Below are positions 25,873-34,367 of a stretch of 64,000 nucleotides of DNA, piece after piece. Both the position numbers and the translations under genes were made by a program. Origin of the DNA: DASXSB01 sp036506275 (GTDB taxonomy: Bacteria; Methylomirabilota; Methylomirabilia; Rokubacteriales; CSP1-6). Below the pieces are notes generated by a model that had not been told where the DNA came from, did no database searches, and saw only the letters and a program-made list of their open reading frames with translations. The stretch lies in contig DASXSB010000055.1 of assembly GCA_036506275.1 (NCBI GenBank), positions 1-64,000 on the forward strand. Reading direction: 5' to 3'. The stretch's first letter is position 1, and every line of letters begins with the position of its first letter.

Positions 25873-26688
25873 ATGACGCGCGAGCGCCGCGTGGCGGCCG
25901 ACGTGGCCGTGCTGGCGGCGCTCGCGCTCTACGCGACGCCGCTCCTCTGGCAGCTCCTGACGTCGCTTACGCCCGACGCCACCATCGCCGCCGGCGCCTG
26001 GCCACGCGCGCTGAGCCTCGAGCACTACCGGGTCGTCGTCGCGCAGAGCCCGCTTCCGCGCGCGCTCGGCAACAGCGCGGGCGTCGCTCTCATCGCAACC
26101 GCGCTCGCGGCGGGCCTCGGCGTCCTCGCCGCCTACCCGCTCGCACGCCTCGCGCTCCCGGGACGCCGTCTGATCATGCTGGCCGTCGTGCTGAGCACGG
26201 CGTTTCCCGCCATCGCCACCGTGGCGCCGCTCTATCTGGTCGTGCGCGCGCTCGGGCTCCGCGACACGTGGGCGGCGCTCGTGCTCGCCGACGCCTCGTT
26301 CGCGCTGCCGCTCATGATCTGGCTCCTCGTGGGATTCCTGCGCGAGCTGCCGCCCGCGCTGGAGGAAGCCGCGTTCGTGGACGGCGCCGGGCGCGTGGCC
26401 GCGCTCCGCCACGTGATCCTGCCCGCGCTCGCGCCCGGCGCCGCCGCCGCCGCGCTCCTCACGTTCCTGTTCACGTGGAACGAGTTCCTCTTCGCCTACA
26501 CGTTCACGGCCACGGAAGCGAGCCGGACCGCGCCCGTCGCCCTCGCCCTCTTCCCGGGTGTGTTCGAGGTCCCGTGGGGCGACATCGCCGCCGCCTCCAT
26601 CCTCGCCGCCCTCCCTCCGATCGTCATCGTGATCGTTCTCCAACGTCATCTCGTGCGCGGGTTGCTCGCGGGATCGCTCAAAGATTAG
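25873..26688 (+). CDS. Sugar-type ABC transporter permease (MalG-like)
   Basis: 271 residues, six membrane helices; EAA loop EEAAFVDGAGRVAALRHVIL, and the MalG-type C-terminal segment ending GLLAGSLKD. The ATG has GGAGG seven bases upstream. The 66-base gap to the previous permease contains ATGs in other frames but no convincing gene. Partner of the MalF-like protein; the energising ATPase must be encoded elsewhere. Confidence 0.93.
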   Translation: MTRERRVAADVAVLAALALYATPLLWQLLTSLTPDATIAAGAWPRALSLEHYRVVVAQSPLPRALGNSAGVALIATALAAGLGVLAAYPLARLALPGRRLIMLAVVLSTAFPAIATVAPLYLVVRALGLRDTWAALVLADASFALPLMIWLLVGFLRELPPALEEAAFVDGAGRVAALRHVILPALAPGAAAAALLTFLFTWNEFLFAYTFTATEASRTAPVALALFPGVFEVPWGDIAAASILAALPPIVIVIVLQRHLVRGLLAGSLKD

Positions 26689-26697
26689 TGCTAGAAT
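26689..26697 (+). promoter_or_regulatory. Extended -10 promoter element before the lactonase-like gene
   Basis: TGCTAGAAT has both the TGn extension and a 5/6 match to TATAAT. It lies eight bases before the ATG at 26706, so the mRNA would be leaderless or nearly so. No convincing -35 box is seen at the standard distance. Confidence 0.45.
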
Positions 26698-26705
26698 CGC
26701 GCGCC

Positions 26706-27461
26706 ATGCCGGTGCAGGCGATGTACGCGCTCCAGAACGGCTTCCTCGGCGCGCCCCGTTCGCTGCTCTTCTACGGTGAGTACTCCGCGGACGCGGTGCC
26801 GATCCCGGTCACCTGCTATCTCATCCAGACGACGGACGCCGTGGTGCTCTTCGACACTGGGCTCTCGCCGCGGGCGGTGCCGGGGCTCCTCGCCAACGAT
26901 CCGCACGCGCGCTTCACCGACGCCGATCTCCTCGTGCACCGGCTCGACGCCCTCGGTCTCACGCCCGAGGACGTCAATCTCGTCGTCCTCTCCCACCTGC
27001 ACTTCGACCACGCGGGCGGCGCTCACATGTTCCGCAAGTCGGAGCTGGTGGCTCAGCGCGACGAGCACAGCTACGCGCACGATCCCGCGCCGTTCTTCGC
27101 GCCGTTCTACTACCGGAAGAACTTCGATCTTCCTGGCTACACGTGGCGACTTCTCGACGGCGACAGCGACCTGGTGCCCGGGGTCACCATACTCAGAACT
27201 GACGGCCACACGCCCGGTCACCAGTCGCTGCTGGTGGAGCTGCCGGAGACGGGGCCCGTGATCCTCTCCGGCGACGCCTGTTACTGGCAGGAGCACCTCG
27301 AGAAGGAGCGCGTCCCCGGCGTGGTGTGGAATCCGACTCTCGCCTTTCACTCGATCAAGCGCCTGAAGACGCTCGCCCGCCTCCTCCGCGCGCGCGTCTT
27401 TCCCGCCCACGACCCGGTGTTCTGGCGGAGCGTCAAGCAGTCGCCCGAGCCGTATCGCTGA
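26706..27461 (+). CDS. N-acyl-homoserine-lactonase-like metallo-beta-lactamase-fold hydrolase
   Basis: 251 residues. The dinuclear zinc site of AiiA/AttM lactonases is complete: HLHFDH (His97, His99, Asp101, His102), His172 in TPGHQS, Asp190 in SGDACY and His235 in PAHDP. Spacing and total length agree with AiiA-type enzymes, which open the lactone ring of quorum-sensing signals in the cytosol. Related lactonases act on other lactones, so the substrate is open. No luxI/luxR-like gene is in the window. It follows the sugar permease gene by 17 bases, but probably has its own promoter. Confidence 0.85.
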   Translation: MPVQAMYALQNGFLGAPRSLLFYGEYSADAVPIPVTCYLIQTTDAVVLFDTGLSPRAVPGLLANDPHARFTDADLLVHRLDALGLTPEDVNLVVLSHLHFDHAGGAHMFRKSELVAQRDEHSYAHDPAPFFAPFYYRKNFDLPGYTWRLLDGDSDLVPGVTILRTDGHTPGHQSLLVELPETGPVILSGDACYWQEHLEKERVPGVVWNPTLAFHSIKRLKTLARLLRARVFPAHDPVFWRSVKQSPEPYR

Positions 27462-27488
27462 GGCGGCCGCGATGACGAAGCGCGCTTC

Positions 27489-28235
27489 ATGACGGGCGCT
27501 GCGCGCGCGGTGACCGTCGCCGGTGTCCCCGGCCTCGAACGTCGGCTCGACGCGCTCCATTGGCCGGCCATCGAGCGCTCGCTCGATGACATCGGCTACG
27601 CGCGCACGGAGGCCGTGCTGACGCCCGATGAATGCGCGGAGCTGGTTGCGCTCTACCCGCGCGACGATCGTTTCCGGAGCCGCATCGACATGGCGCGCTA
27701 CCGCTTCGGCGAAGGCGACTACAAGTACTTCGCGGCGCCGCTGCCGCCGGTGGTGACGACGCTGCGGACGCGGCTCTATCCGCCCCTGGCCGCCATCGCC
27801 AATCGCTGGGAGGCGGCGCTCGGCGCCCGCACGCGATTCCCGGACGCCCTCGACGGTCTCCTCGCGCGCTGCGCCGCCCACGGGCAGACGAAGCCGACGC
27901 CGCTGCTCCTGCACTACGAAGCCGGTGGCTACAACTGCCTCCACCAGGATCTCTACGGCGACGTCGCCTTTCCCCTCCAGGTCACGGCCTTCCTGAGCCG
28001 GCGCGGCATCGACTACGAGGGGGGCGAGTTCCTGCTCGTCGAGCAGCGCCCCCGCGCGCAGTCACGCGGGGAGGCGATCGCCACCGACCAGGGCGAGCTG
28101 GTCATCTTCCCCACCCGTCACCGGCCGCTCGCGGGCGCGCGCGGGCACTATCGGGCCACCATGCGCCACGGCGTGAGCCGCATCACGCGCGGCGCGCGCT
28201 ACACGCTCGGCATCATCTTCCACGACGCGAAGTAA
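27489..28235 (+). CDS. 2-oxoglutarate/Fe(II)-dependent oxygenase
   Basis: 248-residue enzyme of the prolyl-hydroxylase-like superfamily. The iron triad is His152-x-Asp154 (LHQDLYGD) and His227, with Arg237 in GARYTLGIIFH as 2-oxoglutarate anchor. The core jelly-roll strands (LLLHYEAGGYNCLHQD, VTAFLSRRG, GGEFLLVEQR) are recognisable. It starts 27 bases after the lactonase gene. The substrate is unknown; this branch includes protein and DNA-base hydroxylases. Confidence 0.88.
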   Translation: MTGAARAVTVAGVPGLERRLDALHWPAIERSLDDIGYARTEAVLTPDECAELVALYPRDDRFRSRIDMARYRFGEGDYKYFAAPLPPVVTTLRTRLYPPLAAIANRWEAALGARTRFPDALDGLLARCAAHGQTKPTPLLLHYEAGGYNCLHQDLYGDVAFPLQVTAFLSRRGIDYEGGEFLLVEQRPRAQSRGEAIATDQGELVIFPTRHRPLAGARGHYRATMRHGVSRITRGARYTLGIIFHDAK

Positions 28236-28271
28236 GACGTCGTCCACGCCCCGCGACGTCAGCGCTACGCG

Positions 28272-28300
28272 TTGCAACCGGCGGGCGCCTCCGCTATCGT
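28272..28300 (+). promoter_or_regulatory. Predicted promoter of the MmgE/PrpD gene
   Basis: TTGCAA (28272-28277) and TATCGT (28295-28300) are separated by exactly 17 bp. The -10 box ends six bases before the ATG at 28307, so transcription would begin at or next to the start codon. This is one of the clearest sigma70-like pairs in the window. Confidence 0.5.
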
Positions 28301-28306
28301 CCCCGC

Positions 28307-29665
28307 ATGACCATCACCACGCGCCTCGCCGAGTTCGTCGTCAAGACGTCGCTCGATGACTGTCCGCCGGAGGCGATCGCGCTCGTGCGCCGGGCGACCC
28401 TCGACACCCTGGGCGTGATGCTGGCGGGAGCCCGTGAGCCGGCGGCCCTGATCGTCCAGCGGCTCTGCCGCGCCGAGGGCGGGACGCCGCTGTGCACGGT
28501 GGCGGGCACGAGCCTCACCACCAGCCCCACCTGGGCCGCGCTCGCCAACGGCGTCGCCGGTCACGCGCACGACTTCGACGACACCAACTTCGCCCTCATG
28601 GGGCATCCGAGCGTGCCCTTGCTGGCGGCCGCGCTCGCCGCCGGCGAGGCGGAGATGCTCGACGGCCGCGCGCTCGTCACCGCCTACGTTGTCGGATTCG
28701 AGATCGACGCCGCCCTCGGGCTCGCCCTCAACCCCGCTCACTACGAGCGCGGCTGGCACGCCACCTCGTCGCTCGGCACCCTCGGCTGCGCGGCGGCGGC
28801 GGCGCGCTTGCTCGGCCTCGACGTGGAGCAGGTCCGCACCGCGCTCGGCATCGCCGCCTCGCTCGCGTCCGGCCTCAAGGAGAACTTCGGGTCGATGACG
28901 AAGCCGTACCACGCCGGGCATGCGGCGCGGAACGGTGTGTGGGCGGCCGCGCTCGCGCGGGAGGGCTTCACCGCTTCCGACTCCGCGCTCGACGGGCCCC
29001 AGGGCTACCTCGCCGCCGCCGGCGACGGCGCGCACGCGCTCGACGGCGCTCTCGACGGGCTCGGGCGCACATGGCAACTCATCGCCTCCGGAATCGCGGT
29101 CAAGCCGTACCCGTCGTGCGCGCTCACGCACTCCGCCATCGACGCCGTCCTCGACCTCCGCCGCGCCCACGGGCTCCGGCCCGAGGACGTCGCCGCCGTC
29201 GACGTCACCGTCAACCGCGTGGTGCCGCGCGTGCTCGCGCACGCCGCGCCCTCGACCGCGCTCCAGCGCAAATTCTCGATGCAGTTCTGTACGGCGGCCG
29301 CCCTCGCCGATGGGCGCCTGGATCTCGCGTCGTTCACGGACGGTCCCGTGGACGGACGCGTGCGCGATCTCATGACGCGCGTGACCATGACCGTGGACCC
29401 GGATTTCCCCGACGACCTCGAGCGTCACGCCTGGAGCGCGGTGCGGATCCGGCTCGCGGACGGGCGCACGCTCACCTCGCCCGCGCGCGGCGCCCAGGGC
29501 CACCCCGGGACGCCGCTCAGTGACGCCGCCTTGCGCGCGAAGTTCCTCGATTGTGCGAAGGACGTCATCGACGCCGAGAAGGCGGAGTCGATCATCACGG
29601 CGGTCGCGCACCTCGAAGACGTTCCCGACCTTCGCGCGCTCACCGCCGATCTCGTCGCCCCTTAA
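28307..29665 (+). CDS. MmgE/PrpD family protein
   Basis: 452 residues. The fold family includes 2-methylcitrate dehydratase (PrpD), cis-aconitate decarboxylase and iminodisuccinate epimerase. Conserved stretches are GHAHDFDDTNFALMGHPSVPL, GWHATSSLGTLGCAAAAARL, KPYHAGHAARNGVWAA and KPYPSCALTHSAIDA. No companion prpB/prpC gene is present, so I would not call it PrpD. It is followed by a class III CoA transferase after 12 bases, a combination often found in organic-acid catabolism. Confidence 0.93.
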   Translation: MTITTRLAEFVVKTSLDDCPPEAIALVRRATLDTLGVMLAGAREPAALIVQRLCRAEGGTPLCTVAGTSLTTSPTWAALANGVAGHAHDFDDTNFALMGHPSVPLLAAALAAGEAEMLDGRALVTAYVVGFEIDAALGLALNPAHYERGWHATSSLGTLGCAAAAARLLGLDVEQVRTALGIAASLASGLKENFGSMTKPYHAGHAARNGVWAAALAREGFTASDSALDGPQGYLAAAGDGAHALDGALDGLGRTWQLIASGIAVKPYPSCALTHSAIDAVLDLRRAHGLRPEDVAAVDVTVNRVVPRVLAHAAPSTALQRKFSMQFCTAAALADGRLDLASFTDGPVDGRVRDLMTRVTMTVDPDFPDDLERHAWSAVRIRLADGRTLTSPARGAQGHPGTPLSDAALRAKFLDCAKDVIDAEKAESIITAVAHLEDVPDLRALTADLVAP

Positions 29666-29677
29666 GGAGAGAGCCGC

Positions 29678-30871
29678 ATGGGAGTCCTGGACGGAATCAA
29701 GATCCTAGAGCTGGCGCGGGTGGCGCCCGGTGAGTTCTGCACGATGATGCTGGCCGACATGGGCGCCGACGTGCTCAAGATCGAGACGCCGGAGCCGCCG
29801 GGGTCCGCGGACGCGGAGGCGGCGCGGCGGGCCGCGTTCGCGTTCGTGAACCGCAACAAGCGAAGCCTCGCCCTGAACTTGAAATCGGCGGAAGGCCAGA
29901 CGATCTTCAAGCGCCTGGCCGCGCAAGTCGACGTGGTGGTGGAGGGGTTTCGGCCCGACGTGATGAAGCGCCTCGGCGCCGACTACGAGACGCTGGCCGC
30001 CCTCAATCCGGGACTGGTCTACTGCTCGCTCTCCGGCTTCGGTCAGGACGGGCCGTATCGCAACTATCCCGCCCACGACATGAACTACCTTTCGCTGGCG
30101 GGCGTGCTCGGCCTCATCGGCGAGCCCGACCGCAAGCCGGCCATCCCGCTCAACATCATCGCCGACTACGGCGGCGCCAGCCTCCACGGCGCGCTCGGGA
30201 TCGTGCTCGCGCTGTTCGGGCGCGAGCGCACCGGCCGCGGCCAGCACGTCGACGTCTCCTATCTCGACACGAGCGTCTCGCTCCTCGCCGCCACTCCCAA
30301 CATGCGCTTCTTCTTCAGCGACGGTCTCGCGCCCCGCCGCGGGGGCGGCTTCCTCGGTGGCTCCTATCCGTACTACGCGATCTACGAGACGCGCGACGGC
30401 AAGCTCCTCACCATCGGCTGCACGGAGCCGTGGCTGTGGGAGAACTTCTGCAAGGCGATCGGTCGCCCCGACTTCGCGCGCTTCGCGCGCAAGCCGGACC
30501 AGTTCGTGCGCTCCGCCAACGCGGAGGAGGACAGCGCCCGTCGCGAGATCGAGTCCATCATCAAGACGCGCGATCGCGACGACTGGTACGAGACGCTCGT
30601 GAAGGCCGACGTGTGCGTGGGGAAGGTCTACGACGTGGAGGAAGTCGCCCACGATCCGCAGCTCGCGCATCGCCAGATGATCGTGGACGTGGAGCACCCG
30701 ACGCTCGGACGCGTCCGCCAGTTCGGGATCGCCATCAAGATGTCGGAGACGCCCGGCTCCATCCGTCGCGCGGCACCGGTGCCCGGCGAGCACACGGACG
30801 CCGTCCTCAAGGACCTCGGGCTCGGGCCCGACGACATCAGTGCGCTGCGGGGGCGCGGCGTCGTCGGCTGA
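29678..30871 (+). CDS. CaiB/BaiF class III CoA transferase
   Basis: 397 residues, full family length. N-terminal GVLDGIKILELARVAPGEFC and MLADMGADVLKIE form the CoA-binding half; the likely catalytic Asp is in PAHDMNYLSLAG. It transfers CoA between acyl-CoA and a free acid in the cytosol. AAGGAGAG lies six bases upstream of the ATG. It is probably co-transcribed with the MmgE/PrpD gene. Substrates are not predictable from sequence. Confidence 0.95.
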   Translation: MGVLDGIKILELARVAPGEFCTMMLADMGADVLKIETPEPPGSADAEAARRAAFAFVNRNKRSLALNLKSAEGQTIFKRLAAQVDVVVEGFRPDVMKRLGADYETLAALNPGLVYCSLSGFGQDGPYRNYPAHDMNYLSLAGVLGLIGEPDRKPAIPLNIIADYGGASLHGALGIVLALFGRERTGRGQHVDVSYLDTSVSLLAATPNMRFFFSDGLAPRRGGGFLGGSYPYYAIYETRDGKLLTIGCTEPWLWENFCKAIGRPDFARFARKPDQFVRSANAEEDSARREIESIIKTRDRDDWYETLVKADVCVGKVYDVEEVAHDPQLAHRQMIVDVEHPTLGRVRQFGIAIKMSETPGSIRRAAPVPGEHTDAVLKDLGLGPDDISALRGRGVVG

Positions 30872-30910
30872 CAGATCCTGTCAGAACGGCCGGGGAGAAT
30901 CTCCCGGGCC
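30868..30910 (+). terminator. Two successive hairpins after the CoA transferase gene
   Basis: CTGACAG-ATC-CTGTCAG (30868-30884) forms a 7-bp stem that includes the stop codon. Immediately after, arms 30888-30898 and 30900-30910 pair over 11 bp with one mismatch around a single A. There is no U tract, so intrinsic termination is uncertain; an mRNA 3'-end stabiliser is the alternative. The rest of the 292-bp gap up to 31163 shows nothing I can identify. Confidence 0.45.
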
Positions 30911-31163
30911 GAGGAGAAATGGGCCTCGAGGCGGCCCGCCTGGCGGTAGCTTCGAGAGCAAAGGGCCCTAGATCTCGTGTGGAACGAGGCTTGCTCTGTT
31001 TTTGGGCGCCGTCCAGAGCATCGGCCGGATGAGAGGAGGCCACTACACGGGATCGAGGCGCACCTGGCGCCGAGTGTGCGACGCCGGATGATTGGCTGAT
31101 CGCTGCTCTTCGCGGGGTGCGCCTCGACTCGTGTCATCCGCCCTGCCGCACCCCGAACCCCTC

Positions 31164-32231
31164 CTAGATGACCGCGGCCTCCGTCCCCATCCGGCGTAGC
31201 AGCGGCGCGCCCTGATCGGCCAGCCACTCCTTGGTCGACGTGTAGCCGTAGCGGAGCGCGGCGCGGCTCGCCTCGAACCCCATCGACGGCCCGAAGAGAA
31301 ACGTGGTCGTCCGCGGCGGCTGGAGGAGGAAGAACGACGTCCTCGGATACTTCACGCGGAGCGCGGTGAGTCCGAGCTGGAGCAGGTTCTGACTGTAGAT
31401 CCGGCCCGTCTGCTCCATGATCGTGTACATTCCCCGCGCGCGCAGGGACGCTCCCCCGTTCTCGAGCTGGCTCGGCACGAGCGGATTCACGACGAAGACC
31501 GCGTCGACGCCCGTCTCCGCCGCGAGGTCGGCGTGGCCGCTGAACCCGACGCCGCCGTCCACGTAGTCGCGCCCGTTGATCGTGTAGGGATCGAAGAAGC
31601 CGGGGATGGCGGAGGACGCGGCCACCGCGTGGCTGATGGGCACGTCGCGCAGCTCGCCTTGCCCGAAGACCACGCGCTCGGCCCGATCGAGATCGATGGC
31701 GGGGATGAGCAGCGTGGGCCGGAGCTCGGCGAACGAGTTGGGGAGATCGCGGGCGGCGAACGCCTCGCGCATGAACAGCTCGAGCGCCGACAGCGAGAAG
31801 AATCCAGGCGGCATGTCGCGCTCCGCGCGCGCGAGCATGTCGGGGATCGAGCCGCGGATCCCGGTGATGGCGTTCTTGCCCATCGCCCACACCAGTCGCC
31901 CGAAGCGACCGCACGCGCGCCGGAAGGAGTCGGGGGCGAAGACCGCGTTGCGGCGGAAGTTCAGCGGATCGGTGAGGTCCTGGTCGAGGATGCGGTAGAT
32001 CTCACCCGCCCGCACGCCATTGGCGAGCAGCGACGCCACCACCGACCCCGCGCTACAGCCGACGTAGACGTCGAACCCGGCGCCGGATCCGTTCAGACGC
32101 TCCTCGAGGGCGGCCAGCGCACCGACCTCGTACATGCCGCCGATCACCCCGCCGCCCGCGAGGGCAAGCCCCACCCGCGGTCGGGGTCGAGACCGCCAGA
32201 AGCCGACGGCACGCTGAAGGATCGCCATCAC
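31164..32231 (-). CDS. Patatin-like phospholipase
   Basis: 355 residues. The oxyanion loop is ALAGGGVIGG, the nucleophile is Ser60 in GCSAG, and the catalytic Asp225 is in DGG. These enzymes hydrolyse acyl ester bonds of phospholipids with a Ser-Asp dyad. No signal peptide is evident. GTG at 32231 lies nine bases after GGAGG; ATG at 32228 is an equally possible start. The 198-bp gap upstream contains no further gene. Confidence 0.92.
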   Translation of the reverse strand: MMAILQRAVGFWRSRPRPRVGLALAGGGVIGGMYEVGALAALEERLNGSGAGFDVYVGCSAGSVVASLLANGVRAGEIYRILDQDLTDPLNFRRNAVFAPDSFRRACGRFGRLVWAMGKNAITGIRGSIPDMLARAERDMPPGFFSLSALELFMREAFAARDLPNSFAELRPTLLIPAIDLDRAERVVFGQGELRDVPISHAVAASSAIPGFFDPYTINGRDYVDGGVGFSGHADLAAETGVDAVFVVNPLVPSQLENGGASLRARGMYTIMEQTGRIYSQNLLQLGLTALRVKYPRTSFFLLQPPRTTTFLFGPSMGFEASRAALRYGYTSTKEWLADQGAPLLRRMGTEAAVI

Positions 32232-32429
32232 GATCGCCTACCTCCGATTCGAGCAAGCCTCCTGCCACACCCGTACCGCGCGAAAACATTGATGGCGCGG
32301 CCTACGCGTGCGTCCGATGTGGGAGCAAAACACCCGATGGTTGGTCCAAGTTCTTTCCCTAGGATAATCGAGTACGGGGCCGCCGCGATCCACGAACCGC
32401 GCGGAAAAGAGGGCGCCGGGGGCCGAGGA

Positions 32430-33545
32430 TCAGGCGAAGCGGGGCATGACCCGGGTGGCGAACAGGTCCAGGCCCGCCAGCACCTCCCCCACCTCCGATA
32501 ACCCCTGGTTGATCCAGAGAAAAACCTCGTCGAAGGCGAGGGCTCGATGGAGGGTCTCGAGCTGGGCGCTGACCCCATCGGGGTCTCCCACCAGCTCCAG
32601 GCCCTTGGGGAAGCCGAAAGGGGTGAACCAGGCCTCGTGGGCCCATCGGTACCCATCGGCCTGGCGCTGGGCCTCGGATGCGGCAGAGGCCATGGCGAAG
32701 AAGCCGCCGAGCGCGATCGACTCGCCCCAGCGCAGTGAACGCCCGTGTCGTGCCGCCTCTTCCCGATACTCCGTGAAGAGCCCGCGGCAGAAGTCGAGGT
32801 CGCCCGAGAGCAAGACCGGGATGCCGCCGACCTTGGCCCAGTACCGCACGGTGGACATGCTGAACGCGAAGGGCCCATAGATCTTTGGATGCGGCTGCTG
32901 CACCGGTCGCGGCACGATCCCGATTTCCACGAGGCGGTCCTCGCCGTCGACGCCGCGGCCCCAGGCCTTCGTGGCGGGCATCGGCCACGCGGTGTCCGGA
33001 GGCGGAATGGTCCAGAAGCGGCCCTCGTAGCGGAACGTCTCCCGCGTCCACGCCAGGCGGATGATTTCGAGCGCCTCTTCGAAGGCCGCGCGATTGAGCG
33101 CGTCCATCTCGGTCTTGTCCGACCGCGTGGCGCCGACGTGGATGTGCTGGGCGAGCGTGTTCACCCAGCGCTGCTGGTAGCCGCGCGCGAAGCCGGCGTA
33201 GGCGCGCCCGCCCGAGATCTGGTCCAGGATCGCGATGTCTTCCGCCACCCGGAGCGGGCTGGCGGCGGGAAGCACGATGCCGAGCTGACCGACGCCGAGC
33301 CGGCGCGTCTGCATGGCGACGAAGAGATCGAGCAGGATCGGGTTCGTCGAAACCTCGAAGCCTTCGATGTGGAAATGGTGCTCGGTGAAGCCGAGGCCGG
33401 CGTAACCGGCGTCGTCGGCGAAGCGGGCGATACGTCCGATGTCGTCGAGCGTGCGCCGGTAGGCGTCGGCGCGCTGGCCCACCATGCCCTGCACGAGCTG
33501 GTCGCGCGTGCCCGCCGTGGGCAGCATGAAGAGGTGAAATTTCAC
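32430..33545 (-). CDS. LLM-class flavin-dependent oxidoreductase
   Basis: 371-residue luciferase-like TIM barrel that uses FMN or F420. Recognisable segments: GFTEHHFHIEGF, NPILLDLFVAMQTRRLGVGQLGIVLP and a Q-P-H-P-K-I stretch before the C-terminal helices. The GTG start has a -10-like TAGAGT (33559-33554) eight bases upstream. It is unpaired with other obvious pathway genes. No substrate can be assigned. Confidence 0.9.
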   Translation of the reverse strand: MKFHLFMLPTAGTRDQLVQGMVGQRADAYRRTLDDIGRIARFADDAGYAGLGFTEHHFHIEGFEVSTNPILLDLFVAMQTRRLGVGQLGIVLPAASPLRVAEDIAILDQISGGRAYAGFARGYQQRWVNTLAQHIHVGATRSDKTEMDALNRAAFEEALEIIRLAWTRETFRYEGRFWTIPPPDTAWPMPATKAWGRGVDGEDRLVEIGIVPRPVQQPHPKIYGPFAFSMSTVRYWAKVGGIPVLLSGDLDFCRGLFTEYREEAARHGRSLRWGESIALGGFFAMASAASEAQRQADGYRWAHEAWFTPFGFPKGLELVGDPDGVSAQLETLHRALAFDEVFLWINQGLSEVGEVLAGLDLFATRVMPRFA

Positions 33546-33662
33546 GGACCGCCACTCTACTACACGCCGCGACCGCGACCGCGAGGCGTCGCCGGCGAGG
33601 CGCGCCGCCGCCTCCGGAACCGCGGGCGGGGCGGCCGGAATCTAATGGACCGGAGGTGCAGG

Positions 33663-34367
33663 ATGATCGAGATCCGACCGGCGGCGGAGCGCGGGCTCAC
33701 CAAGCTGCCGTGGCTCACGAGCCACCACAGCTTCGCGTTCAACCAGTACTACGATCCCGCCCACGAGAGCTTTGGGCCTCTTCGCGTGCTCAACGACGAC
33801 ACCGTGGCTCCCGGCACGGGCTTCGGGACCCACTCGCATCGCGACATGGAGATCGTCACCTACGTCCTCGACGGCGCCCTCGAGCATCGGGACTCGACGG
33901 GCGGACACGGCGTCATCGAGGTGGGCGAGGTGCAGCGCATGACGGCGGGGACAGGCGTGGCGCACTCCGAGCACAACGCCTCCGCGACCGCGCCCGTGCA
34001 TTTCCTCCAGGTGTGGTTCCTACCCAACCGCCGCGGCCTGACGCCGGGCTACGAGCAGAAGCGCTTCGGCGAGGAGCAGCGGCGCAACGTCCTTCTCCCC
34101 GTGGCGTCCGGCCGCACGGACGGGCCCGGCGTTTTCCTGAACCAGGACGTGACCATGTACACGAGCCGGCTCCTCGCGGGCCACGAGGTCCTGCACACGC
34201 CGGCGCCGGCACGCGGCGCCTACGTCTTCGTCGTGAGCGGCACCGCGCGCGTCAACGGCGTCAAGGTGGGGAGCGGTGATGCCGCCAAGGTGAGCGGCGA
34301 GGCGGGGGTCACGATTGCGGCGGACGCCGATGCCGAGCTGGTGCTCTTCGACGTCCCTCTCCGCTGA
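33663..34367 (+). CDS. Pirin family protein (bicupin)
   Basis: 234 residues, the length of bacterial YhhW-type pirins. The N-terminal cupin has the metal ligands in THSHRDMEIVTYVLDGALEHRDS and a conserved SEHN further on; FLQVWFLPN and the second cupin half follow. YhhW has quercetinase activity in vitro, but the natural role of most pirins is not known. CCGGAGG precedes the ATG. The 3' end overlaps the convergent transglutaminase gene by 59 bases. Confidence 0.93.
   Translation: MIEIRPAAERGLTKLPWLTSHHSFAFNQYYDPAHESFGPLRVLNDDTVAPGTGFGTHSHRDMEIVTYVLDGALEHRDSTGGHGVIEVGEVQRMTAGTGVAHSEHNASATAPVHFLQVWFLPNRRGLTPGYEQKRFGEEQRRNVLLPVASGRTDGPGVFLNQDVTMYTSRLLAGHEVLHTPAPARGAYVFVVSGTARVNGVKVGSGDAAKVSGEAGVTIAADADAELVLFDVPLR

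Noticed and set aside
28307..29665. 2-methylcitrate dehydratase (PrpD) proper
   Set aside because: No methylcitrate synthase or lyase gene is linked; the family covers several reactions.
32342..32369. Plus-strand promoter TTGGTC-16 bp-GATAAT
   Set aside because: Downstream on the plus strand lies only the 3' end of a minus-strand gene; no transcript target is visible.
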